Assembly (NCBI GenBank): GCA_020410785.1
Contig: CP084573.1
Span: 1 to 64,000 of the forward strand
DNA: 64,000 nt
Direction: 5' to 3'
Origin: Rickettsia endosymbiont of Culicoides impunctatus
GTDB lineage: Bacteria > Pseudomonadota > Alphaproteobacteria > Rickettsiales > Rickettsiaceae
Part shown: positions 54,967 through 63,803 of the stretch, piece after piece
Layout: every line of letters starts with the position of its first letter
Position numbering within the stretch: the first letter of the stretch is position 1
Notes under the pieces: generated by a model
What the model was told of the DNA's origin: nothing
Seen by the model: the letters and a program-made list of their open reading frames with translations, nothing else
Databases searched by the model: none
Made by a program: the position numbers and the translations under genes

Positions 54967-56325
54967 ATGACCGCCAATGTACTAGTAGTTGATGATATAG
55001 AATCAAATATTAAATTACTGGAAGCTAAACTTTTAGGGGAATATTACACTGTCTTTACTGCCAATAACGCCAAAGACGCTCTAAACGTTCTTGCCATTAA
55101 TAGAATTGATATTGTATTACTTGATGCCATGATGCCTGATATGGATGGATTTGAAACCTGTAGAAGAATTAAGTCTAATATTTCTACCATGCATATACCA
55201 GTCATTATGGTTACAGCCCTTTCTGATACTGAAGATCGTATAAAAGGTCTTGAAGCTGGAGCTGATGAATTCTTAACAAAACCTATTGATGATACTGCTC
55301 TTTTTGCCAGGGTACGATCTCTTGCTAGAATGAAGGCGGTTATTGATGAACTCAAACTAAGAAATACTACTAATGCTGAATTAGGTGGCTCTGTCATAGA
55401 AATACAAGATAATTTTTCAGATAGTAAAATACTGTTAATTAACGATGATATAGTACAGGCAAGAAATATCAATAAAATGCTTCTAACTCTTACCCCCAAT
55501 ATCAAAATAATATCTGATATCAAGGAATTGGAGAAAGATACTGAATATCCTCTAGATTTAGTAATTATTAGCTGCCAATTAGAACAAGGAGACCCTTTGA
55601 GAATAAGCGTGATGTTACGCTCTAATACTAAATTTCATGATATAGTGCTGATATTACAAGCTGAAGAAGAAAATAGAGCAACAGTTATCAAGGGTTTAGA
55701 ACTTGGTATTAATGATTATTTTATGTATCCAGTAGATAAGAATGAGCTGTTAGCTAGAATTAGAACTCAACTGAGAAGAAAACACTATCAAGATAAATTA
55801 CGCAATGATTTAAAGTTAAGTGTAAATCTGTCTATTAAAGATGGTTTGACTGGTATATTTAATCGTCATTATTTTGATACACACATAAAACAAATGGTAA
55901 AGAAAGCTACTGATAGCAAAAGACCCTTATGCTTGCTTATGTGTGATATTGATCATTTTAAACAAGTCAATGATAGTTATGGTCATCAAGCAGGAGACGT
56001 AGTACTAAAAACTATTACTAATGTTCTGAAGAACATTTTTCGGGTCACAGACTTAATTGCTAGATATGGCGGTGAGGAATTTGCTGTCCTTTTAAATGAT
56101 ATAACGATTGACGAGGCTATGTATGTAGCGGAGCGGGTAAGAATAAGAGTGGAGTCTATAGAATTTAAAGTTAAAACTCAAGAAACTCCTATTAAGAAAA
56201 CTATCTCAATAGGAGTAACTGAATACAAAATTGGGGAAACGATTAGTGATTTTATAGGGCGTGCTGACAAAGCTCTGTATAAAGGAAAGGAGCAAGGAAG
56301 AAATAGAGTGATAAAAATAATTTAG
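54967..56325 (+). CDS. pleD: PleD-like response regulator with diguanylate cyclase domain
   Basis: The 452-residue protein has a first receiver domain with NVLVVDDIESN and the phospho-acceptor D53 in IVLLDAMMPDMDGFE. A second, degenerate receiver follows (about 150-270; the acceptor is replaced in VIISCQLEQGD). The GGDEF domain (about 285-450) has LTGIFNRHYFD and the active-site RYGGEEFAVLL. The inhibitory I-site RxxD (RVTD) stands five residues before GGEEF, so feedback control by cyclic di-GMP is expected. It would make the second messenger c-di-GMP when phosphorylated. The kinase partner is not in the window. Confidence 0.94.
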   Translation: MTANVLVVDDIESNIKLLEAKLLGEYYTVFTANNAKDALNVLAINRIDIVLLDAMMPDMDGFETCRRIKSNISTMHIPVIMVTALSDTEDRIKGLEAGADEFLTKPIDDTALFARVRSLARMKAVIDELKLRNTTNAELGGSVIEIQDNFSDSKILLINDDIVQARNINKMLLTLTPNIKIISDIKELEKDTEYPLDLVIISCQLEQGDPLRISVMLRSNTKFHDIVLILQAEEENRATVIKGLELGINDYFMYPVDKNELLARIRTQLRRKHYQDKLRNDLKLSVNLSIKDGLTGIFNRHYFDTHIKQMVKKATDSKRPLCLLMCDIDHFKQVNDSYGHQAGDVVLKTITNVLKNIFRVTDLIARYGGEEFAVLLNDITIDEAMYVAERVRIRVESIEFKVKTQETPIKKTISIGVTEYKIGETISDFIGRADKALYKGKEQGRNRVIKII

Positions 56326-56407
56326 GTACACAAATGAAGAGTAATCAGGTATAATGGGTTGTGAGATGGGCATTTTGCAAATCTGCCTTCCATATAAAAC
56401 TAAGAAC

Positions 56408-56920
56408 ATGAAAAATAAAACTCTTCGTAAATGTTATCCTGAATTACCATATAGACCAAGTGTAGGTATGATGATAATCAATGATACCAATAAAGTATTT
56501 GTTGGTAAAAGAATCGATACCAAAATACCAGCCTGGCAAATGCCTCAAGGTGGTATAGATTTGGGAGAAACACCCAGCGTTGCTGCTCTTAGAGAAATGT
56601 TAGAAGAGATAGGTTCCAACAAAGGTGATATTATTGCAGAAAGCAGATATTGGTATAGTTATGACGTGCCTAAAATTTTAATACCTAAATTATGGGATGG
56701 TAATTTCCGGGGACAAAAACAAAAATGGTTCTTAATTAGGTTTACAGGTACTAACGAAGATATTAATATTAACACTAGTAATCCAGAATTTGAAGAATGG
56801 TGTTGGGTTGAGTTTGACGAATTATTGTCAACTATAATTCCCTTTAAACGCAAACTTTATAAAGCTGTAGTTAAAGAATTTTCTCCGATCGTTAATGATA
56901 CACTATGTTCTGTAAAGTAA
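56408..56920 (+). CDS. rppH: RNA 5'-pyrophosphohydrolase (Nudix)
   Basis: It removes pyrophosphate from 5'-triphosphate mRNA ends, opening them to decay. The Nudix box is complete: [22 protein letters not shown]. The family's YRPSVGMMI start and the C-terminal [13 protein letters not shown] and [14 protein letters not shown] are present. The frame is open from 56354, but conservation begins at [20 protein letters not shown], so the ATG at 56408 is the likely start. That gives 170 residues. Previously such proteins were called invasion protein A in Rickettsia. Confidence 0.93.
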   Translation: MKNKTLRKCYPELPYRPSVGMMIINDTNKVFVGKRIDTKIPAWQMPQGGIDLGETPSVAALREMLEEIGSNKGDIIAESRYWYSYDVPKILIPKLWDGNFRGQKQKWFLIRFTGTNEDININTSNPEFEEWCWVEFDELLSTIIPFKRKLYKAVVKEFSPIVNDTLCSVK

Positions 56921-56946
56921 GAAATTAGGAATTAAAATTTGGTATT

Positions 56947-57699
56947 ATGACTGATAAAAAACAGTTGGCTTTTGGTGTGGATTCTCGTAGATGTGAGAAA
57001 TATAGTTTACGTCAAAGTAGATATTACGTTATTTCAAGAGATGTTAGTCGTATCGTAAGTGAAATTAAATCTAAAAACCAAAGAGTAAAGTTATTAGATA
57101 TTGGTGTTGCTTCTGGTGTATCTCGGCGTTATATCGAAAATCAACCAAATAATGAAGTGATAGATTATTATGGAGCAGATATTGAAATAAGATATGATAT
57201 ATATAAGAAGGAATCTTATAGTTGTTTATACCAAGCTGATTTAATGCAAGGAATGTTAAATGTTCCGAGCAACATTTTTGACATTGTAATTTGTGAACAA
57301 GTTTTAGAACATTTAGATGAATTAGAACTTGCTTTTAAATCGATAGAAAGAGTGTTAAAGCCTGTCGGGACGTTATTTCTGGGCGTTCCAATTTTTCCTC
57401 ATGGAATACATTTAGTACGTCAATATTTAGTGCCTTTAATTGATAAAATATGTCGAGTAAAAAAAGTTAGAGGTCATGTTCAAGCATTTTCATTACTTAC
57501 ATTTACAAAATTACTTCATAAATATACTGAATTGGAAATTTTATAATATAGAGGATTTCGAGTTATTTCTGGAGGTATTCTTCGATCGCTTGAAAATCAT
57601 AAATGGTGGCTAGATTTTAACCTTAAATTAGGTAAACTAATTCCTAGCCTATGCATTGAAATTCAGATTGTTGCTAAGAAGTCAGATAAGGCAACATAG
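56947..57699 (+). pseudogene. class I SAM methyltransferase, interrupted by an in-frame stop
   Basis: The first 199 codons contain motif I VKLLDIGVASGVSRRYIE, an acidic motif at YYGADIE, and IFDIVICEQVLEHLDELELAFKSIERVLKPVGTLFLGVP, a UbiE/COQ5-like methyltransferase core. A TAA stop occurs at 57544-57546. The same frame then stays open for 50 codons (YRGFRVISGGILRSLENHKWW ... AKKSDKAT) to TAG at 57697-57699 and looks like the missing C-terminus. So one nonsense change has shortened the protein by about 50 residues. The substrate is unknown; it may be a remnant or still partly functional. Confidence 0.75.
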
Positions 57700-57701
57700 A
57701 T

Positions 57702-58223
57702 TTATAGTAAGCGGGGATGACATTTTTGGTTCCTTACCTTGTAAAAAAACTCTTTGATTAGATTTTCAGAAATTTTTGCCGAAAAGCCACTATATATTTC
57801 AGGGCGGTAAAAACAAGATTTGCTATTAAAAAAACGCCCACCATTTTCAATCGCCCCCTGTTTTGGATCATTTGCTGCATAAAATAATCTACCTATTCTA
57901 GCAAAAGATATTGCACCAGAACACATAACGCATGGCTCTAAAGTAACATACATATAACAATCTGATAAATTTTTACTAGATAGAATCTGACAAGATTGAT
58001 TTATCGCTACAATTTCAGCATGCAATATCGGATTTTTGGTTTTCTCAACAATATTATGAGCCTTTGCAATAACTTTGTTAGTTATTCTATTGACTATAAT
58101 AGCCCCTACTGGAATTTCATTTTCATCTAAAGCAAGTTGTGCTTGCTTTAGAGCTTCCTCCATAAAAAAATTGTTAAATTCTGTTGATCTTTTCACGGTA
58201 ATTAACTTTTTCTTCATAACCAT
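57702..58223 (-). CDS. tadA: tRNA(adenine34) deaminase, duplicate copy A
   Basis: It deaminates A34 to inosine in tRNA(Arg) ACG. The zinc-deaminase motifs are intact: HAEIVAINQ (His ligand and catalytic Glu) and PCVMC (two Cys ligands). It is nearly identical to copy B (59304). The visible differences include SDCYMYV versus SYCDMYV and the C-terminal VRNQKCHPRLL versus VRYQKCHS. The frame opens at MVMKKKL, but family alignment favours MEEALKQAQLALDENE, 20 residues later. It is part of a roughly 700-bp duplicated block. Either copy may be the functional one. Confidence 0.85.
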   Translation of the reverse strand: MVMKKKLITVKRSTEFNNFFMEEALKQAQLALDENEIPVGAIIVNRITNKVIAKAHNIVEKTKNPILHAEIVAINQSCQILSSKNLSDCYMYVTLEPCVMCSGAISFARIGRLFYAANDPKQGAIENGGRFFNSKSCFYRPEIYSGFSAKISENLIKEFFYKVRNQKCHPRLL

Positions 58224-58420
58224 ATGGATCTAGATGAATAATTATTTCTGCCTCTGGAAACTCTAACAGCAATTCACTACAAATTTGATCACTATGATAA
58301 TGAGAATTATATAATGACATATCTGCATCCATTTCTATGTGACATTGTATAAACGGCTTACTTGCAGCATATCTAGTTTTCATTTCATGGATGCCTTTTA
58401 CTTCTTTAAAGCTAATAATT
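57721..58420. repeat. segmental duplication, copy A (about 700 bp)
   Basis: Direct repeat of 59314-60013 at a constant offset of 1593 bp, with only scattered substitutions. It spans tadA and the last roughly 75 codons of the CDF transporter gene. Similarity ends at gctaataattcttc (copy A) versus gctactaattattg (copy B). Confidence 0.9.
58174..58420 (-). pseudogene. CDF cation transporter, 3' fragment
   Basis: Only the C-terminal cytoplasmic domain of the transporter is present (MKTRYAASKPFIQCHIEMDAD ... YREKINRI), nearly identical to the end of the complete gene at 59767-60771. The fragment was copied with tadA in the duplication and is cut at the duplication boundary near 58420. Confidence 0.85.
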
Positions 58421-58505
58421 CTTCAAATAATTTGCATATATCTATTAGTGTAGTTGATTTTTATGATATATTGTCATACAGGAAGGATGAATTTTTAGAG
58501 GTATT

Positions 58506-59272
58506 ATGCCAATAATTAATAATTATAATCTCAAACAACAATCTGGTATATTATCTATACAATCACATGTTGTTTATGGGTATGTGGGTAACAAGGCTGC
58601 AGTATATCCATTGCAATCTATGGGATATGACGTATGGCCTGTAAATACAGTACAATTTTCTAATCATACCGGGTATGGACAATGGCAAGGAGAAATATTT
58701 AGCAGGGAGCATATTAGAAATATACTACAAGGAATAGAACATCTAGGGGTTTTAAATCAATGTTGTGCTATATTGTCAGGTTATATGGGAAGTGCTGATA
58801 TATGCTATGAAGTATTTGATATTGTTAATAGATTAAAACATCAAAACAGTCAATTGCTATATCTTTGTGATCCAGTCATAGGTAATACACATTGTTACGT
58901 AAATTAACTTTAAGGTTTTTTCATGATTTAGGAATACAAATTGTAGTAATTACTGGAGTAAAATTATTTGATATATCATCTACAGATATACACCTTGTTG
59001 CTTCTGAGGGAAAAGATACTTATATAATCAAGACAAAAGAATATAATTTTCCTAAAGTAATAAGTGGAGCTGGAGATTTATTATCTGCTATATATCTGGG
59101 TAGCTATATAGCCACCAAAAGTATAATTCAAAGTTTACAAATCTCAGCCTATTATATGGATAAAGTAATGGGTTATACTTTACAATCAGGAGCAAAAGAG
59201 TTACAAGTAACAAAAATAAGCTATGATACAGTATTATATACTAATGATTTGCCAAGAGTTATAACAATTTAG
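58506..59272 (+). pseudogene. pdxY: pyridoxal kinase, broken by internal deletion and frameshift
   Basis: The first half (58506-58907) reads GILSIQSHVVYGYVGNKAAVYPLQSMGYDVWPVNTVQFSNHTGYG ... LYLCDPVIGNTHCYVN then stop, a clear PdxY N-terminus. The second half in another frame (open around 58892-59272) resumes with FFHDLGIQIVVITGVKL and contains the ribokinase-type anion-hole motif VISGAGDLLSAIYLG with the catalytic aspartate. About 45 residues expected between the halves (the DIITPNxxE region) are missing. The gene lies between the two copies of the tadA duplication. B6 vitamer salvage through this gene is lost. Confidence 0.88.
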
Positions 59273-59303
59273 GATTCTATCACATCTGTTTACTGGGAGA
59301 AAC

Positions 59304-59816
59304 CTAGGAATGGCATTTTTGATATCTTACCTTGTAAAAAAACTCTTTGATTAGATTTTCAGAAATTTTTGCCGAAAAGCCACTATATATTTCAGGGCGG
59401 TAAAAACAAGATTTGCTATTAAAAAAACGTCCACCATTTTCAATCGCCCCCTGTTTTGGATCATTTGCTGCATAAAATAATCTACCTATTCTAGCGAAAG
59501 ATATTGCACCAGAACACATAACGCATGGCTCTAAAGTAACATACATATCACAATATGATAAATTCTTACTAGATAGAATCTGACAAGATTGATTTATCGC
59601 TACAATTTCAGCATGCAATATCGGATTTTTGGTTTTCTCAACAATATTATGAGCCTTTGCAATAACTTTGTTAGTTATTCTATTGACTATAATAGCCCCT
59701 ACTGGAATTTCATTTTCATCTAAAGCAAGTTGTGCTTGCTTTAGAGCTTCCTCCATAAAAAAATTGTTAAATTCTGTTGATCTTTTCACGGTAATTAACT
59801 TTTTCTTCATAACCAT
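59304..59816 (-). CDS. tadA: tRNA(adenine34) deaminase, duplicate copy B
   Basis: It has the same catalytic motifs as copy A (HAEIVAI, PCVMC). It lies directly after the complete CDF transporter gene, which it overlaps by 50 bases if the first ATG is used. Starting at MEEALKQAQ (59756) would remove the overlap. This copy keeps the likely ancestral neighbourhood, so copy A is probably the derived one. Confidence 0.87.
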   Translation of the reverse strand: MVMKKKLITVKRSTEFNNFFMEEALKQAQLALDENEIPVGAIIVNRITNKVIAKAHNIVEKTKNPILHAEIVAINQSCQILSSKNLSYCDMYVTLEPCVMCSGAISFARIGRLFYAANDPKQGAIENGGRFFNSKSCFYRPEIYSGFSAKISENLIKEFFYKVRYQKCHS

Positions 59817-60013
59817 ATGGATCTAGATGAATAATTATTTCTGCCTCTGGAAACTCTAATAGCAATGCACTACAAATTTGATCACTATGATAATGAGAAT
59901 TATATAATGACATATCTGCATCCATTTCTATGTGACATTGTATAAACGGCTTACTTGCAGCATATCTAGTTTTCATTTCATGGATACCTTTTACTTCCTT
60001 AAAGCTACTAATT
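59314..60013. repeat. segmental duplication, copy B (about 700 bp)
   Basis: The partner of 57721-58420. It holds tadA copy B and the 3' end of the intact transporter gene. The two copies are separated by about 890 bp containing the pdxY pseudogene. Confidence 0.9.
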
Positions 60014-60675
60014 ATTGATATAATTTTTCTTCTATCTTTTTCCGGTAACTCTTCATCAATAAGATTTTTTAAAGCTTTTCTGAATAAAGCATAAGAAGCA
60101 TATATTATGTATAATGAAATACCTATACCAAATAATGAATCTATAAACCAAAAACGAGTAGTTAAGTTTATAGAAAAGATTACCGCAATATTTGTTAGTA
60201 AGTCTGTAAAATAATGTAATTTATCTACTTTTATTATTTCCGAACTAGTCTTTTTTATCACATAAGTTTGATAAGCTACCAAAATAAAAGTTAGTATAAT
60301 ACACAAATACATTACATTGATACCAGACTCTATATTGCTTGGAACAGATTTATCAATAAGAGATTTTATCGAAGAGAAACAAATAAATAAACCAGAAACA
60401 CAAAAGAATACTGATTGTGAAAAAGTTGCTAAATCTTGGATTTTTTCATGCCCAAATCTATGGTGATAATCAGGGGGTTGCAGTGCAAAACGAATAGCAA
60501 TCAAATTAATAAAAGACGATGAAATATCAAGTATAGCATCAATTAAAGATGCTAAAATAGACTGAGAATCAGTCACAATCCATCCATAAGATTTAATAAA
60601 TAAGATGAATGCAGCTAAAATAAAAGATACATAAGATGCCGATTTAATTAAATTTTGATGCTCTGAAGTCGTCAT
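59767..60675 (-). CDS. fieF: cation diffusion facilitator transporter (FieF-like)
   Basis: It exports divalent metals (Zn or Fe) in exchange for protons. Six spans are visible in the N-terminal two thirds. The metal-site motif is SLIDAILDISSSFINLIAI, where FieF has DSxxD, followed by PPDYHHRFGHEKIQDLATF. A second acidic span (LHYFTDLLTNIAVIF) and a C-terminal cytoplasmic domain follow (HIEMDADMSLYNSHYHSDQIC). The frame opens at 60771, but homology begins with MTTSEHQNLIKSASYVS, so the ATG at 60675 is the likely start (302 residues). Its 3' part is duplicated upstream of pdxY. Confidence 0.9.
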   Translation of the reverse strand: MTTSEHQNLIKSASYVSFILAAFILFIKSYGWIVTDSQSILASLIDAILDISSSFINLIAIRFALQPPDYHHRFGHEKIQDLATFSQSVFFCVSGLFICFSSIKSLIDKSVPSNIESGINVMYLCIILTFILVAYQTYVIKKTSSEIIKVDKLHYFTDLLTNIAVIFSINLTTRFWFIDSLFGIGISLYIIYASYALFRKALKNLIDEELPEKDRRKIISIISSFKEVKGIHEMKTRYAASKPFIQCHIEMDADMSLYNSHYHSDQICSALLLEFPEAEIIIHLDPYGYEEKVNYREKINRI

Positions 60676-60809
60676 ATAAAATTTCAATTGTTTTATAATA
60701 TAAAATACATTATTATCCGACAATCTCCTAGTATATATTCTAATCAAGGGATGTGTCAAATTTAACGACACTTAATAAGATTTTTTGTATATCTTTAATT
60801 TAAAATTAT

Positions 60810-61289
60810 ATGGTTTTTATGAATTTAACATTCAAAATTACGGCAATTATTTTGGCAACAACAATGTTGCACGGCTGTTCTGGCATGAATAAACAAGGTG
60901 GTGGAACATTAATTGGCGGTGTAGCTGGTGGGCTTTTAGGATCGCAATTTGGCAAAGGCACAGGACGCCTTGCAGCAACTGGTATAGGTGTTTTAGCTGG
61001 AGCACTTATTGATGGTCAAATCGGTCAAACTATGGATGAGCATGATAGACAATTGGCACAGTTAAGCTCTCAGAAAGCATTGGAAACTGGTTCTAGTGGT
61101 CAAAGCGTAGAATGGCGTAACCCAGATAGCGGTAATTACGGATATGTAACACCAGAAAGAGCTTTTAAAAACGATCAAGGGAAATATTGTCGTGAGTATA
61201 CTCAAACAGTCGTTGTTGGTGGTAAGCAGGAAAAAGCTTATGGTAAAGCTTGTCGTAAACCAGATGGGCAGTGGGAAATTGTTAAATAG
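60810..61289 (+). CDS. 17 kDa surface antigen lipoprotein
   Basis: This is the genus-typical outer-membrane lipoprotein of Rickettsia. The signal peptide ends at the lipobox LHGC. A glycine-zipper region follows (GGGTLIGGVAGGLLGSQFGKGTG), with AGALIDGQIGQTMDEHDRQ and a C-terminal domain SVEWRNPDSGNYGYVTPERAF ... YCREYTQTVVVGGKQEKAYGKACRKPDGQWEIV. ATG 60810 and ATG 60819 (MNLTFKITA) are both possible; the second gives the usual N-terminus. Outer-membrane location is expected. It serves as a strong taxonomic marker for the window. Confidence 0.96.
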   Translation: MVFMNLTFKITAIILATTMLHGCSGMNKQGGGTLIGGVAGGLLGSQFGKGTGRLAATGIGVLAGALIDGQIGQTMDEHDRQLAQLSSQKALETGSSGQSVEWRNPDSGNYGYVTPERAFKNDQGKYCREYTQTVVVGGKQEKAYGKACRKPDGQWEIVK

Positions 61290-61315
61290 ACTATCATAAA
61301 TTTAGCAACACATCG

Positions 61316-61408
61316 TCATTGCGAGGAAGGTCGTAGGTCAACGGAGCAATCCACAAAAGTAATCAAAAATGGATTGCCACGACCTACTTGCGTGATCTTG
61401 CAATGACC
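61316..61408. repeat. dispersed palindromic repeat between the 17 kDa antigen and znuC genes
   Basis: A full copy from cgtcattgcgaggaaggt to cgtgatcttgcaatgac, with the core gcaatccacaa ... atggattgcc. It starts 27 bases after the antigen stop codon. Confidence 0.9.
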
Positions 61409-61436
61409 CCATTTGTAAAGTTTCGCAAGGAGTCTA

Positions 61437-62156
61437 ATGCCTATCTCGAAATCAGAAGATACTATATTAATAAAGTTCAATAATGTATCTAAGCAATTTG
61501 GGAAAAAAATTCCCCTTACCAATATTAATTTTACTGTCAAAAAAGGCGAAGTGACGACTTTAATTGGTCCAAATGGTGCTGGCAAAACAACAATAGCTAG
61601 GTTAATCTTAGGTTTAGATCGCCCTTCCTCTGGTAACATAATAATTCACCCTAATCTAAAAATTGGCTATGTCCCTCAAAGACTAGATTTTGCTTCAGAT
61701 TTACCAATTACAGCTGAAAATTTTTTGTATTTATTAGCTTCAAATAGTACTAACAAGGATTGGCAAGAATGGAGCAATTTTATTGATTTTGATAATTATA
61801 AGCATCACGATATTTCTGAACTTTCTGGTGGTCAATTTCAGAAGTTAATGCTAACTGCTACCTTACTAAACAATCCTGATCTAATTATTTTAGATGAACC
61901 GACTCAGTCATTAGATGTTACTAGCCAACAAGAATTTTATCGAATCATTAATCAAATAAAAAAACGTCTAAATATTACAATTTTTATGATCTCACATGAT
62001 TTATTTACGGTAATAAAAAATTCCGACCAAGTAATATGTTTAAATGGTCATATCTGCTGTAGTGGCAAACCAAATGATTTAGCAGAAAACCAAGAATTCC
62101 TAAACACCTTGTCAGCAATTGGTTTTTACGTCCATCATCATGACCATAAACATTAG
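61437..62156 (+). CDS. znuC: zinc ABC transporter ATP-binding protein (ZnuC-like)
   Basis: The 239-residue ABC ATPase has Walker [10 protein letters not shown], the signature [17 protein letters not shown], Walker [13 protein letters not shown] and the H-loop MISHD. The C-terminal HHHDHKH tail and the overall sequence fit ZnuC, which drives zinc uptake with ZnuB and ZnuA. No permease or binding-protein gene is in the window. The ribosome site gcaaggag precedes the ATG by 5 bases. A different metal is possible. Confidence 0.88.
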   Translation: MPISKSEDTILIKFNNVSKQFGKKIPLTNINFTVKKGEVTTLIGPNGAGKTTIARLILGLDRPSSGNIIIHPNLKIGYVPQRLDFASDLPITAENFLYLLASNSTNKDWQEWSNFIDFDNYKHHDISELSGGQFQKLMLTATLLNNPDLIILDEPTQSLDVTSQQEFYRIINQIKKRLNITIFMISHDLFTVIKNSDQVICLNGHICCSGKPNDLAENQEFLNTLSAIGFYVHHHDHKH

Positions 62157-62309
62157 GAGTTGTAAGAAAATAGGTTTGACTTTTTTATAAATAAAATATA
62201 CCAATCATTTATAATGATGAAATTTTATGTATAAATACCTAGGCTCTGTGAACAAAATTAATTTTTCTACTATATTAATAGGAAACATTTCTTGTGTTTC
62301 GCTCTTAAC

Positions 62310-62441
62310 CTATACATAAGAATTAATGTCTTCTAATTCCTCTAGTTTTTCTTTAATTTCTTCATAAGTTTCTATCGACAAAATTACGGCTTTCTTACCA
62401 TGTGAATCTTCAATAAAACTGATATTATCTAAATTAACCAT
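62310..62441 (-). CDS. small antitoxin-like protein (43 residues), no toxin partner
   Basis: The short frame reads MVNLDNISFIEDSHGKKAVILSIETYEEIKEKLEELEDINSYV. The pattern KKAVILSIETYEEIKEKLEEL resembles small Phd/YefM-like antitoxins. aggggg lies 6-7 bases before the ATG at 62441; an ATG two codons earlier is too close to it. No toxin ORF follows in the downstream 62160-62309 stretch, which instead contains a repeat flank also seen inverted near 29790. It is probably an orphan or remnant. Confidence 0.5.
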   Translation of the reverse strand: MVNLDNISFIEDSHGKKAVILSIETYEEIKEKLEELEDINSYV

Positions 62442-62468
62442 AGACATCCCCCCTACTCTGAATTTTAA

Positions 62469-63803
62469 TTATATTAACTCCTTTAATTCCTTTAGATTAC
62501 TAATTGGACAAATTAGGTTACTACTCAGTTTTTCAAGTTTGGAGCAAATTAATTTATTGAATCCTAATTTTGTTGCTTCTTTTATTCTGACTTCTGCTGC
62601 AGTTACTTTCCTTATTTCACCAGATAAACCAATTTCTCCAAAGAAAATACTATGTTCTGGCACAGCTTTATTTTTTGCGGCAGAAATTAAAGCCGCTGCA
62701 ACAGCTAAGTCTGAAGCTGGGTCTGAAATTTTAAGCCCGCCAGCAACGCTCAAATATACCTCATGAGAAGATAAATTAAGACCAAATCGTACATTTAATA
62801 CAGCTATTATCATTGCTAGCCTATTCAAATCCCAGCCTACAACTGAACGTCTTGGCATTGGTATATTTGACGGAGCAATTAATGCTTGGATTTCAATTAA
62901 TAAAGGTCTTGATCCTTCGATTCCAGCAAATACTGTTGTACCGCTAACGTTTTTATCTCTTTTCATCAGAAATAATTCAGAAGGGCTGGAGACTTCAATA
63001 AGACCGCTAGCAGTCATTTCAAAAACACCAATTTCTCCTACTCCACCAAACCTATTTTTAATAGACCGTAAAATCCGAAAATGACTATTATGATCACCCT
63101 CAAAATATAGTACGGTATCAACGAGATGCTCAAGTAACTTAGGACCAGCTAATTGCCCATCTTTTGTCACATGACAACTAAGCAAAATAATAATATTATT
63201 ATGTTTAGCATAGCTAACTAATTCATTAGCACAGGCACGAATCTGGGAAATAGTACCAGGGGGGGATGATAATGTACGAGTTACCATCGTTTGAATTGAA
63301 TCAATCACTACCAAATCAATATTGTTCTTATCGGCATCAATAGTTGAGATAATATCTTCAATGCTAGTGGCGGCTAAGATGGAGGTTGTTTTATTAGTAA
63401 GTCCTAATCTTAAAGCTCGGAGTTTTATTTGGTCAATAGATTCCTCTCCAGTTACATACAGACAGCACTTCATTGTAACACAAGAGGAGGTTGCCACTAA
63501 GTGTAATAATAAAGTTGATTTCCCAATTCCAGGGTCACCGCCAATTAAAATTGCAGAAGAGCATACCAACCCGCCTCCCAGCACCCTATTTAATTCCTTT
63601 ATAGGCGTAGGGATACGTAACGAATCCACTACCACCCCATCCAGCTTTTGTATTTCTTGTTTATTACCTAACTTAACTTGTATTTGACTAATTATCTCTT
63701 CTTCAATTCCTCCCCATAAGCCACAATCAAAACATTGCCCAGCCCATTTAAGGGAGCTATTACCACAATTTGTGCATATATATTGTTTTTTAATTTTACT
63801 CAC
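62469..63803 (-). CDS. radA: DNA repair protein RadA
   Basis: This RecA-like branch-migration ATPase acts in recombinational repair. The 444-residue product has an N-terminal four-cysteine zinc finger (CTNCGNSSLKWAGQCFDCG), Walker A GGDPGIGKSTLLLH, Walker B LVVIDSIQTM, the RadA-specific KNRFG motif (RSIKNRFGGVGEIGVF) and a C-terminal Lon-like domain (LSVAGGLKISDPASDLAVAAALISA ... FFGEIGLSGEIRKV). The start is GTG at 63803, overlapping the stop of the upstream gene by four bases (GTGA), so the two are coupled. Confidence 0.96.
   Translation of the reverse strand: MSKIKKQYICTNCGNSSLKWAGQCFDCGLWGGIEEEIISQIQVKLGNKQEIQKLDGVVVDSLRIPTPIKELNRVLGGGLVCSSAILIGGDPGIGKSTLLLHLVATSSCVTMKCCLYVTGEESIDQIKLRALRLGLTNKTTSILAATSIEDIISTIDADKNNIDLVVIDSIQTMVTRTLSSPPGTISQIRACANELVSYAKHNNIIILLSCHVTKDGQLAGPKLLEHLVDTVLYFEGDHNSHFRILRSIKNRFGGVGEIGVFEMTASGLIEVSSPSELFLMKRDKNVSGTTVFAGIEGSRPLLIEIQALIAPSNIPMPRRSVVGWDLNRLAMIIAVLNVRFGLNLSSHEVYLSVAGGLKISDPASDLAVAAALISAAKNKAVPEHSIFFGEIGLSGEIRKVTAAEVRIKEATKLGFNKLICSKLEKLSSNLICPISNLKELKELI

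Noticed and set aside
61316-61639. 107-codon minus-strand ORF opposite znuC
   Set aside because: It is a shadow of the ATPase gene and the adjacent palindromic repeat.
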